DNA of 16,138 bases from Pseudomonadota bacterium (GTDB lineage Bacteria > Pseudomonadota > Gammaproteobacteria > Acidithiobacillales > Acidithiobacillaceae), in NCBI GenBank assembly GCA_021840785.1, contig JAKBXD010000027.1, positions 1-16,138 on the forward strand, read 5' to 3'. Position numbers and translations under genes: made by a program. Below, piece by piece: positions 1 through 5,125 of the stretch. The notes under the pieces are model-generated. The model had not been told where the DNA came from and searched no databases. It saw only the letters and a program-made list of their open reading frames with translations. Position 1 is the stretch's first letter; each line of letters starts with the position of its first letter.

Positions 1-68
1 TCCTGGACCGTATGCGCTTCTGTTCCAGGTATGGTCCCGGTGCGGCTTTCCTCAATGATATCTGTCAT
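1..68 (-). CDS. 5' end of an unidentified small protein, truncated by the window edge
   Basis: The first 22 codons of a leftward gene are visible (it starts MTDIIEESRTG). The ATG at 68-66 overlaps the stop of the upstream gene as ATGA, and an AAGGAG ribosome binding site lies about 8 bases before it. Coupling to three upstream small genes places it fourth in the operon read leftward from about 720. Too little of the protein is present to assign a function. Confidence 0.55.
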   Translation of the reverse strand, partial: MTDIIEESRTGTIPGTEAHTVQ

Positions 69-250
69 TGCAGGGCTCCTTTGTTTGTCGGTTGGGCCTC
101 TAGCGGCGCTGGCCGAATGATCCACACGTTGTTTTCATCCCGGGCGAGTTCCAGGCACAGCCCGTGAGCGGCAGCTTCCGACCTGAGCGCGGAAAGCACC
201 GCCTCCATGTCTGTTACCCGGATGTCCTTGTTGAGATCAATACGAGCCAT
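65..250 (-). CDS. Hypothetical 61-residue protein, third gene of the leftward small-gene operon
   Basis: The product starts MARIDLNKDIRVTD. The upstream in-frame ATG at 259 directly abuts the AGGAGG sequence, whereas the ATG at 250 lies 9 bases from it, so 250 is chosen as the start. The protein is small, soluble and mixed charge, with no membrane segment or motif I recognise. It overlaps the preceding LuxR-HTH gene and is coupled by ATGA to the next gene, so it belongs to the same transcript. A regulatory accessory role is only a guess from context. Confidence 0.6.
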   Translation of the reverse strand: MARIDLNKDIRVTDMEAVLSALRSEAAAHGLCLELARDENNVWIIRPAPLEAQPTNKGALQ

Positions 251-470
251 GGTGGCCATCCTCCTGGAATAGGGGTGTATCCAATTCGCTCGCTATTTCA
301 TGAATAGCGCGCTGCGCGCCCCGATTGATGTCGCGCAGTTTGGCGAGGACGGTACCCTCCCGGATGCCGAGTTCGCGGGCGATGACGCTGGTCTTGCATC
401 CTGCCTGGGCCAGTTTTAGGAGCTGGATCTGGCGGGTGGTTAGGAGGCGCCGGCGTTTAGTGGAGGACAT
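237..470 (-). CDS. Small LuxR/GerE-type helix-turn-helix protein (77 aa)
   Basis: Residues about 10-55 read as a GerE/LuxR DNA-binding domain: LTTRQIQLLKLAQAG, then a recognition region around VIARELGIREGTVLAKLRDI. This is the 'LT.rq..vl.l.a.G.s...IA..L.i...TV..h...i' pattern of the family. No receiver or ligand-binding domain is fused to it, so it is a stand-alone DNA-binding module that may dimerise or act with the 75-residue partner encoded just upstream, which overlaps it by 14 bases. A GGAGG site precedes the ATG. The operon has an operator-like palindrome at its promoter, so this could be an activator of element functions held in check by the XRE repressor; that role is inferred. Confidence 0.75.
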   Translation of the reverse strand: MSSTKRRRLLTTRQIQLLKLAQAGCKTSVIARELGIREGTVLAKLRDINRGAQRAIHEIASELDTPLFQEDGHHGSY

Positions 471-684
471 GGGGAACCTCCAGCTCGAGATTCTGCCTCA
501 AGATGGGCTGGGTGAGATCTGCTGCGCGGACCAATTCACCGATGCTGAAGATCAGGCCGATCCGTCGTAGGGTATGGTGGATCTGGACTACCGTGGAGCG
601 CAGATCTATTGCAATGCCATCCAGTGGGCAGCACTGGTCGGCCACCTGCAGAGCGACATACTGGTGTGTGAAGGGGCCAGTCAT
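457..684 (-). CDS. Hypothetical 75-residue protein, first gene of the leftward operon
   Basis: The ATG at 684 is preceded by AAAGGAG at good spacing and lies about 35 bases after a predicted transcription start. The product (MTGPFTHQYVALQVADQC...) is predicted mostly helical, with no membrane segment. It contains a segment HTLRRIGLIFSIGELVRAA that could be a helix-turn-helix or dimerisation helix pair. A distant resemblance to FlhD-type co-activators was considered because related elements (SXT, IncC) use FlhDC-like activators under a phage-type repressor, but the match is too weak to assert. It overlaps the LuxR-HTH gene by 14 bases. Confidence 0.6.
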   Translation of the reverse strand: MTGPFTHQYVALQVADQCCPLDGIAIDLRSTVVQIHHTLRRIGLIFSIGELVRAADLTQPILRQNLELEVPHVLH

Positions 685-726
685 GGAGGGTCTCCTTTGC
701 CAACGTAGCGACCAAGCAATAAGTGC

Positions 727-754
727 ATTATGCGCAAATATGAATTTGCGTCAA
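727..754 (-). promoter_or_regulatory. Sigma70-like promoter of the leftward small-gene operon
   Basis: On the minus strand, TTGACG (754-749) and CATAAT (732-727) are separated by 16 bases, a near-consensus -35/-10 pair. The predicted start is near 720 and the first gene starts at 684. The -35 box lies inside the palindrome described separately, so a bound repressor would block polymerase. Confidence 0.65.
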
Positions 755-763
755 GAGCAAATT
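743..763. promoter_or_regulatory. Operator-like palindrome over the -35 box
   Basis: Perfect 7-base arms AATTTGC / GCAAATT flank a 7-base centre. The core TTGCGTCAAGAGCAA (746-760) matches 13 of 15 bases of the palindrome at 2723-2737 (TTGCGTGAAGCGCAA) in the repressor control region. It is probably bound by the same XRE-type protein. Confidence 0.65.
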
Positions 764-773
764 CTTAGTGTTG

Positions 774-795
774 AAAAACCCGCCACACGGGCGGG
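774..795 (-). terminator. Rho-independent terminator of the repressor/nucleotidyltransferase operon
   Basis: Read on the minus strand this is a CCCGCC stem, 5-base loop, GGCGGG stem, followed by five T. It lies 32 bases beyond the stop of the 318-residue gene and just upstream of the promoter of the next leftward operon, separating the two units. Confidence 0.75.
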
Positions 796-826
796 CATTC
801 TCACTCATTGGACGGGCACTAGCTCG

Positions 827-1783
827 TCATAGCAGCTTCTTTGTCTCGGGTACGGTCTCTATCTTCTCCACCATCATCAATCGCGGGCGTCCATCGCGGT
901 CGGTTTCGTAACGCCCGGATACCAAGGCAAGGTGACCGAGCATCGCCCGTGCCTGCTCTGGGTGGAGTTCTGGCGCAATGCATCGCAAAACCCCTTCTTT
1001 CGTACGCAGGTTGAAGCGTGTTTTATCTAAATCCGCCGCTCGTACTTCTCCTGTGAATGCACCATGAAGGGCCCGATCTCCAAGGGGTGAGCGCAAGGCC
1101 GACCGTAATACGACACGATCATGCTGGGACAAGCTGGCAGTACCGTTTCCGCGGCTGGAAAATTCCAAGGTGTCGATACCTCGAGTACCTGTGGGCGAGA
1201 AGCTCAAGAGGGTATGGAGCGCTACATCGCGTAAGGCCGGGTCAGGCATGGTCTCTGCCGCGCCAGGAAGCACGCTATTATCTCCGATATCGTTGGCAAG
1301 GACGGGCAAAAGATCAATGGCATTGAGAATGCGTATGACGAGTTGATCATCTTCTGGAAGCATGTCGGCCGATGGGGGCTGTATCTTGGTGCCAAACCAC
1401 AAACTTCCGGGAGCTATTCCGGTAACCCGCAAATCAATTTGTCTGGAAAGCTTGGTACCGTTGGCACCTAGCAAGTCAATGACCGCGGCAGACAGGCGCC
1501 GCAAGTTTTGTTCCACCGTGCTGGTGAGCCAAGTCAGTGAAGATAGCCATGGCATTATTTGCGTTACACCACGGCCTTCTGCGTGGAAGACTAAATCGGA
1601 GTTATCTAACAAGTGCGCTAGTGGTAGATTTTTTTCGGCAATTTTTATTATTTGTTCAAAAGTTGCGTCTACGATCTGTCTTGGTGTCGCATCAACCCCT
1701 GTTTCTTTTGCAAGCAGTCCTTCGGTGACCATGTTTTCGAGGAAAACGCGTATCGTATCATATGCACTTTCTCTGTGAGTCAT
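827..1783 (-). CDS. Hypothetical 318-residue partner of the DUF6932-like nucleotidyltransferase
   Basis: I do not recognise the family. The protein is soluble with no signal peptide or membrane segment. The N-terminal ~110 residues look helical, followed by a probable beta strand and turn around residues 120-135 (IDLRVTGIAPGSLWFG), then a mixed C-terminal half. Its ATG (1783) overlaps the nucleotidyltransferase stop as ATGA, with a GAGG site upstream, so the two are translationally coupled and probably act together. The last gene of a three-gene operon, it is followed by a terminator. The repressor-nucleotidyltransferase-partner layout resembles accessory stress, defence or toxin-antitoxin modules, but no catalytic motif identifies this protein as toxin or antidote. 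Confidence 0.75.
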   Translation of the reverse strand: MTHRESAYDTIRVFLENMVTEGLLAKETGVDATPRQIVDATFEQIIKIAEKNLPLAHLLDNSDLVFHAEGRGVTQIMPWLSSLTWLTSTVEQNLRRLSAAVIDLLGANGTKLSRQIDLRVTGIAPGSLWFGTKIQPPSADMLPEDDQLVIRILNAIDLLPVLANDIGDNSVLPGAAETMPDPALRDVALHTLLSFSPTGTRGIDTLEFSSRGNGTASLSQHDRVVLRSALRSPLGDRALHGAFTGEVRAADLDKTRFNLRTKEGVLRCIAPELHPEQARAMLGHLALVSGRYETDRDGRPRLMMVEKIETVPETKKLL

Positions 1784-2232
1784 GGCAATATCCTCAGGAT
1801 ACCTTTCGGGTATGTGCTGCTCATTCGCAGCTCTGCTGCGGCTTTCGTTCCAATCTGTTGAAATATTTTTATAAAATCATCTGAACATCTCGGGTAATTC
1901 ACCCACACATCAACGCGAAGATCTGACTTGATGGCGTCATGGCGCAATCGTACAGCAATGGCAAGTGCTAGCGTTTCGTCGGATTCTGTGTGGGACATGT
2001 CAAGTATTGTATCGATATCTGAAGGTGATGGTATGTTGCGCACAAAGCTTCCATTTATGAGTATTGGGCATTCGATGTTGGCTTGCCTCCATTCGGTAGA
2101 AAGAAATGTGTTGAGGTTTTTAAATAGTGTCGATCTAAGTGGATTCCAGCAGAATCTTTCTGCTATTTGTTCCTTGGAGCATTCCCAAATCCCCGGCGGT
2201 AGAAGTCCATGCCGGTTGAACTCGGGGATCAC
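1780..2232 (-). CDS. DUF6932-like nucleotidyltransferase-fold protein
   Basis: The 150-residue protein starts MIPEFNRHGLLPPGIW, the typical opening of DUF6932 proteins. It carries the nucleotidyltransferase signature G61-S62 followed by D72-I-D74 (GSFVRNIPSPSDID), with a candidate third carboxylate at D108 in the strand LRVDVWV. The C-terminal KGILRI also fits the family. The start is GTG (2232), overlapping the repressor stop as GTGA, so it is expressed by coupling. Family knowledge suggests a minimal polymerase-beta-like fold that transfers a nucleotide to protein or RNA; the substrate is unknown. The coding region is visibly AT-richer than the transfer genes, which hints at separate acquisition. 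Confidence 0.75.
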   Translation of the reverse strand: MIPEFNRHGLLPPGIWECSKEQIAERFCWNPLRSTLFKNLNTFLSTEWRQANIECPILINGSFVRNIPSPSDIDTILDMSHTESDETLALAIAVRLRHDAIKSDLRVDVWVNYPRCSDDFIKIFQQIGTKAAAELRMSSTYPKGILRILP

Positions 2233-2657
2233 TTGGACTCATCCTCACCACCTAGGAGTGTCTCGATCGCCTTGGCAATGCGCTCCCCCGCCTGTGGATT
2301 TTCCAGGTATCGCAGAACCAGCCGCGCCACCTCCTCACGGACGGCAGGATCGCCACGATCGAAACGCTTCGCAAGCGTCTGAAGTAGCGACGAAATAGTC
2401 TCTTCTCCGGCGATACTCCTGGCTATCTGCAGATCAAGGGCAATGCTACGTCCTTCTTCTGCTATGCCATAAAGGTCGGACAATCGCAGATCGAACGCCT
2501 TGGCTATCGCCCTCAATGTGCTCTCGGACGCACCCTGGATACCGCGTTCCAGTCTGGAGATGTTCCCAGCATCTGACCCCACCCGATGAGCAAGCTCCTC
2601 CTGAGTCCAGCCACGCGCTTTCCGCAGTTCTCGTATCACCTCACCCAGGGTCTTCAT
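2229..2657 (-). CDS. XRE/Cro-CI family transcriptional repressor (142 aa)
   Basis: Residues 4-60 form an HTH_XRE domain: VIRELRKARGWTQEELA, then the recognition helix region AGNISRLERG. The C-terminal half is helical and shows no S24/LexA peptidase motif, so RecA-stimulated self-cleavage is not expected from this sequence. The ATG at 2657 is preferred because it opens the conserved domain; an upstream TTG at 2672 has only a weak ribosome site. It is transcribed divergently from the Cro-like gene across an 90-base region with two related palindromes, the classic layout of a phage-type switch. It heads the operon with the nucleotidyltransferase and could be either a general element repressor or an antitoxin-like regulator of that operon. 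Confidence 0.85.
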   Translation of the reverse strand: MKTLGEVIRELRKARGWTQEELAHRVGSDAGNISRLERGIQGASESTLRAIAKAFDLRLSDLYGIAEEGRSIALDLQIARSIAGEETISSLLQTLAKRFDRGDPAVREEVARLVLRYLENPQAGERIAKAIETLLGGEDESK

Positions 2658-2680
2658 GCGTGTAGGCTGCAACGTTCTTG

Positions 2681-2709
2681 TTGATAGCGCAAAGCGCTAC
2701 ACGCATAAT
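2681..2709 (+). promoter_or_regulatory. Sigma70-like rightward promoter of the Cro-like gene and the downstream operon
   Basis: TTGATA (2681-2686) and CATAAT (2704-2709) are separated by exactly 17 bases. The predicted start is near 2716, which excludes the upstream TTG at 2712 as a start codon and supports the ATG at 2748. The spacer contains one operator palindrome, and a second lies just after the start point. Confidence 0.7.
2685..2699. promoter_or_regulatory. Operator palindrome 1 in the divergent control region
   Basis: TAGCGCAAAGCGCTA consists of perfect 5-base arms around a 5-base centre, placed between the -35 and -10 boxes of the rightward promoter. It shares the frame T-x-GCG-NNAAG-CGC-x-A with palindrome 2. 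Confidence 0.6.
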
Positions 2710-2721
2710 GCTTGCAAATAA

Positions 2722-2738
2722 ATTGCGTGAAGCGCAAT
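2722..2738. promoter_or_regulatory. Operator palindrome 2 in the divergent control region
   Basis: ATTGCGTGAAGCGCAAT has perfect 6-base arms around a 5-base centre. It lies just downstream of the predicted rightward start and upstream of any leftward promoter for the XRE gene. It is closely related to the palindrome at 743-763 near the leftward operon. Confidence 0.65.
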
Positions 2739-2747
2739 AATGGCCGC

Positions 2748-2969
2748 ATGGAATCTCTCCGCTCACTTCGTAAGGCTAGGTTGGAGTCCTTGGTGGATGT
2801 CGCAAAGGAGGTTGGAGTTGCTCCATCGACGATCTCCCGCATTGAACGCGGCCTCATTATGCCATCGCTACCGCTGATACGGGCTATTGCGAAGCACTTT
2901 GGCGTGAGTATTGACGACCTATGCCCATACCTAGGCAGGCGCAATCTATGCGAGGTAAACAAGCGATGA
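2748..2969 (+). CDS. Cro-like XRE-family helix-turn-helix protein (73 aa)
   Basis: The compact product starts MESLRSLRKARLESL and consists almost entirely of an HTH_XRE domain: VDVAKEVGVAPSTISRIERG is the helix-turn-helix (about residues 15-35), and the rest completes the five-helix bundle (LPLIRAIAKHFGVSIDDL). The ATG at 2748 has no strong ribosome site, but upstream start candidates fall before or at the predicted transcription start. Its size and divergent pairing with a larger XRE repressor suggest a Cro-type role in the switch. It overlaps the next gene as ATGA and is probably the first gene of the long rightward operon. Confidence 0.85.
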   Translation: MESLRSLRKARLESLVDVAKEVGVAPSTISRIERGLIMPSLPLIRAIAKHFGVSIDDLCPYLGRRNLCEVNKR

Positions 2970-3178
2970 TTTGGACCTGCGGCTACCCTGATGGCACTCA
3001 CTCCGGTCTGGCCTTCCAGATGCCCGACTGGACTCATGGCTTGGTCACAGAAGCAGATGCCGCAGGGATCGCAGCGGACATTCGCCAGTCTACAGGCACC
3101 GAACCGCACATATTGACGGTGCGCGGCTGCCTGATTCGCTTGGGCCGCGTCCGCAAGGCTACGAGGAGAGAGGAATAG
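2966..3178 (+). CDS. Hypothetical 70-residue protein
   Basis: The ATG at 2966 overlaps the stop of the Cro-like gene (ATGA). An earlier in-frame ATG at 2921 lies inside that gene, so the coupled start is preferred. The product (MIWTCGYPDGTHSGLAF...) has no membrane segment and no recognised domain; the C-terminal end is basic. It is followed after 3 bases by the next gene. Function unknown; its place between regulator and replication genes suggests an early accessory gene. Confidence 0.6.
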   Translation: MIWTCGYPDGTHSGLAFQMPDWTHGLVTEADAAGIAADIRQSTGTEPHILTVRGCLIRLGRVRKATRREE

Positions 3179-3181
3179 CCC

Positions 3182-3613
3182 ATGGCCAGCCTCGCCGATA
3201 TCGCCAACCCAATACGTAGGCACAAACGCCTGACTGTCGTGGTGGCGGTTGGTCTTGGTCTGTCGCTACCTCTGGTGACTTGGCTCTGGCGCGAAGGCGA
3301 TCTGCCGGGCGCATCAACGACTCCGTTTTCCCGGGCCGCCTCCACCTATAACGTCGATGGGGTCTATGGACCGGGAGGATGGCTGCTGCCGGTGGCGCTG
3401 CGCACCATTGCCGTCCATGCCGATCATGTGTCGGTCTGGGGGCCGGACGGGAAACTGGTGGTGGGCGCGCATGCCATTCAATCCGTCCGTGGTGCCGTGA
3501 CGCGGGACTGCGCAGTGCATCCCGGTAGTGCTGGCAGGGTACTGGTCAGCCGCAGCAGCCGCCACCTGCGCATTGAGGCGGGGCGCTGCGTCATCGACGG
3601 GAGGAGGGCGTGA
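3182..3613 (+). CDS. Hypothetical single-pass inner-membrane protein (143 aa)
   Basis: A basic N-terminus (NPIRRHKRL) precedes one hydrophobic segment at about residues 17-35 (LTVVVAVGLGLSLPLVTWLW), consistent with an N-terminal anchor and a periplasmic remainder of about 105 residues. The C-terminal part has two cysteines (in TRDCAVH and GRCVID) that could form a disulfide in the periplasm. No family was recognised. It begins 3 bases after the upstream stop, within the rightward operon, and its end lies next to the ribosome site used by the DUF1376-like gene. Confidence 0.65.
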   Translation: MASLADIANPIRRHKRLTVVVAVGLGLSLPLVTWLWREGDLPGASTTPFSRAASTYNVDGVYGPGGWLLPVALRTIAVHADHVSVWGPDGKLVVGAHAIQSVRGAVTRDCAVHPGSAGRVLVSRSSRHLRIEAGRCVIDGRRA

Positions 3614-3617
3614 AGTC

Positions 3618-3908
3618 TTGGACGATGGAAACCAACGCCGAGGGCTGTGGATTTCCGTCCCGGAGTACGTGGCGGAGACGTCCGATTTCCGGCCGGGAGA
3701 ACACGCCGCCTTGTTCTTGCTGCTGCTGTACACCCGGGAACACGGTCCCGTTCCCGATGATGAAGCCGTATTGGCCAGGATCGGGGATTTGAGTATGGAA
3801 GACTGGCAAGCGGCGAGACCGCGATTGACACCTTTTTTCGAGCAACGCGACGGGTGCTGGACGCACGTTGTCATGGACTGGGTCAAGGAGGTAAGCGATG
3901 AAAGCTAA
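3618..3908 (+). CDS. DUF1376-like replication-associated protein (about 96 aa)
   Basis: The product contains WISVPEYVAETSDF, then EHAALFLLLLYTREHGPVPDD, then LSMEDWQAARPRLTPFFEQRDGCW. This order (short 'Y..D' strand, 'g.y..LL...w..gplpdd', then a 'w..v...l..fF...dg.w' wing) is that of DUF1376/YdaU-type proteins, common next to phage and plasmid replication initiators. In this frame there is no ATG or GTG just before the domain; the TTG at 3618 lies 9 bases after a strong GGAGGAGG and is the best start. It ends overlapping the next gene by 11 bases. It is probably a DNA-binding accessory replication protein; the exact start is uncertain. Confidence 0.7.
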   Translation: MDDGNQRRGLWISVPEYVAETSDFRPGEHAALFLLLLYTREHGPVPDDEAVLARIGDLSMEDWQAARPRLTPFFEQRDGCWTHVVMDWVKEVSDES

Positions 3909-4125
3909 AGACAGTCGGCAAAAACGCCGTGCACTATTGCGGAAGATGATGCCGGCGAAACCCAATGCGACGGATAGGTTGGTATTGCAATCGCTCCTGG
4001 ATCTGGAGCGTTGCGGCCTGATCGTTCCAATCGAGACCGATGATGGCAGCCTGCAGTTTTTTCTCCCCTACGCTGACAGCGCGGTGCGGAGAAGGCCTCT
4101 TGAGCAGGCGGAGCAGGAGGCGTAG
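3898..4125 (+). CDS. Small winged-helix-like protein related to the adjacent initiator (75 aa)
   Basis: A strong AAGGAGG precedes the ATG. Residues about 33-62 (LLDLERCGLIVPIETDDG then SLQFFLPYADS) closely match the winged-helix wing of the next gene (LVKSGLVEVRTEGRYLQFFLPLADRDS, residues 81-107 there). It therefore looks like a shortened paralogue of the initiator's DNA-binding domain with a basic N-terminal tail (KDSRQKRRALLRK). It overlaps the DUF1376-like gene by 11 bases and ends 2 bases before the initiator. It could compete for, or cooperate at, the origin repeats. Function inferred. Confidence 0.7.
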   Translation: MKAKDSRQKRRALLRKMMPAKPNATDRLVLQSLLDLERCGLIVPIETDDGSLQFFLPYADSAVRRRPLEQAEQEA

Positions 4126-4127
4126 CG

Positions 4128-5114
4128 ATGACCATCACCTGCTGGAACGAAGTGGAAGACGAAGCGCTACAAGGATTGCCCTGGTCCGGTCAGCTGCTTT
4201 ACCTGCGCGGGCTGCGCCGTCGGATGGACTACCGAACGGGCATGGTGGGTACGGGCAGGAACAAGATCAGCTGGCAGACTTTCCACGAGGTGTTGCACGT
4301 CGACCATCACCAGGGGATCAACGAGACGTCGCTGACCAAGGACCAGTTGCGCCGAGCGCTGAAATGGCTGGTCAAGTCGGGCCTGGTCGAGGTCCGGACC
4401 GAGGGCCGGTACCTGCAATTTTTTCTCCCGCTGGCGGATAGGGATTCATCTGTCCAGAAAAAAGCCGCACCACGTCCGCACCACGTCCGCACCATCAAAG
4501 CCGCACCATGTGCTGAAGATCTAACTGCCTATGAAAACAGGGAATATTCAACGGATACCATAAAAAGCCGCACCACGTCCGCACCATCGAGAAACGAAAA
4601 AGCCGCACTACATCCGGAGTCCGGAATAAAAGATAAAAAGCCTTACACCGAAGCTGATGCTTCGGTGTCTGCGCCGCCCATCGTTTCGCGAGATCAGATA
4701 CCATCACCTATCGAGCCACAGCGCCAGGCGCCGCTTCTGCCGCCGGTGGTATTGACCAACACCGCTCCCGTAGCGGAACGGACCCCCAAGGTCGCCAAAC
4801 CCCGGGTATCCACCGCACCCGCCTGGGCGGCCTACAGCGCGGCCTACCAGGAACGCTACGGCGTCGCCCCGGTGCGGAACTCGACGATCAACGGCCAACT
4901 GGCCCACCTGGTCCGTCGTCTTGACGATGAAGCCCCGGCGGTCGCCCGCTATTACCTCGACCTGGAAGACCCGTACTACCGCCGCGAAGGCCACTCGGTC
5001 GGTGCGCTGCTCAAACACTGCGAGCAGCTGCGGACCCTGTGGAAGCGGGCCGAACAGCGGCGGGTGAGTCCATCTGCCGCCCTGAATCCCGATGACGTGG
5101 TCATCGCCCTGTGA
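4128..5114 (+). CDS. Lambda-O-like replication initiator with an embedded origin (328 aa)
   Basis: Three parts can be seen. Residues 1-107 form a winged-helix DNA-binding domain (SLTKDQLRRALKWLVKSGLVEV then LQFFLPLAD). Residues 108-225 are a low-complexity, proline- and lysine-rich linker whose DNA carries seven 11-bp repeats, AT-rich stretches and a hairpin. Residues 229-310 are a compact C-terminal domain (APAWAAYSAAYQERYGVAPV... SVGALLKHCEQLRTLWKRA). The next gene encodes a DnaC-type loader. This is the organisation of lambda O, which binds iterons inside its own gene through its N-terminus and contacts the loader/helicase through its C-terminus. By analogy the protein opens the origin and recruits DnaB via the loader. 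The family assignment rests on architecture and context rather than sequence identity. Confidence 0.7.
   Translation: MTITCWNEVEDEALQGLPWSGQLLYLRGLRRRMDYRTGMVGTGRNKISWQTFHEVLHVDHHQGINETSLTKDQLRRALKWLVKSGLVEVRTEGRYLQFFLPLADRDSSVQKKAAPRPHHVRTIKAAPCAEDLTAYENREYSTDTIKSRTTSAPSRNEKAALHPESGIKDKKPYTEADASVSAPPIVSRDQIPSPIEPQRQAPLLPPVVLTNTAPVAERTPKVAKPRVSTAPAWAAYSAAYQERYGVAPVRNSTINGQLAHLVRRLDDEAPAVARYYLDLEDPYYRREGHSVGALLKHCEQLRTLWKRAEQRRVSPSAALNPDDVVIAL
4465..4613 (+). repeat. Seven 11-bp iteron-like repeats, candidate replication origin
   Basis: Copies of CCGCACCACGT lie at 4465-4475, 4476-4486, 4487-4497 (..CATCA), 4501-4511 (..CATGT), 4568-4578, 4579-4589 (..CATCG) and 4603-4613 (CCGCACTACAT). Several are in direct tandem at an 11-bp period, about one helical turn. 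A larger unit starting AAAGCCGCAC recurs four times. AT-rich DNA lies between the clusters (about 4525-4566) and just after them (4624-4640). Position inside an initiator gene and ahead of a helicase-loader gene supports an origin. Confidence 0.65.
4645..4668. repeat. Perfect hairpin next to the candidate origin
   Basis: ACACCGAAGC and GCTTCGGTGT form 10-base perfect arms around a TGAT loop, within the initiator coding region and immediately after the AT-rich segment. There is no T-tract after it, so it is not a classic terminator. It may be a single-strand initiation site or a structural part of the origin. Confidence 0.55.
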
Positions 5115-5125
5115 GGAGCGCCGTC

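Noticed and set aside
457..684. FlhD-type activator identity for the 75-residue protein
   Set aside because: Only a loose helical pattern match near residues 45-65; too weak to name the family.
774..795. CRISPR-like or operator reading of the CCCGCC/GGCGGG repeat
   Set aside because: Position after the 318-residue gene and the T-tract on the minus strand make it a terminator.
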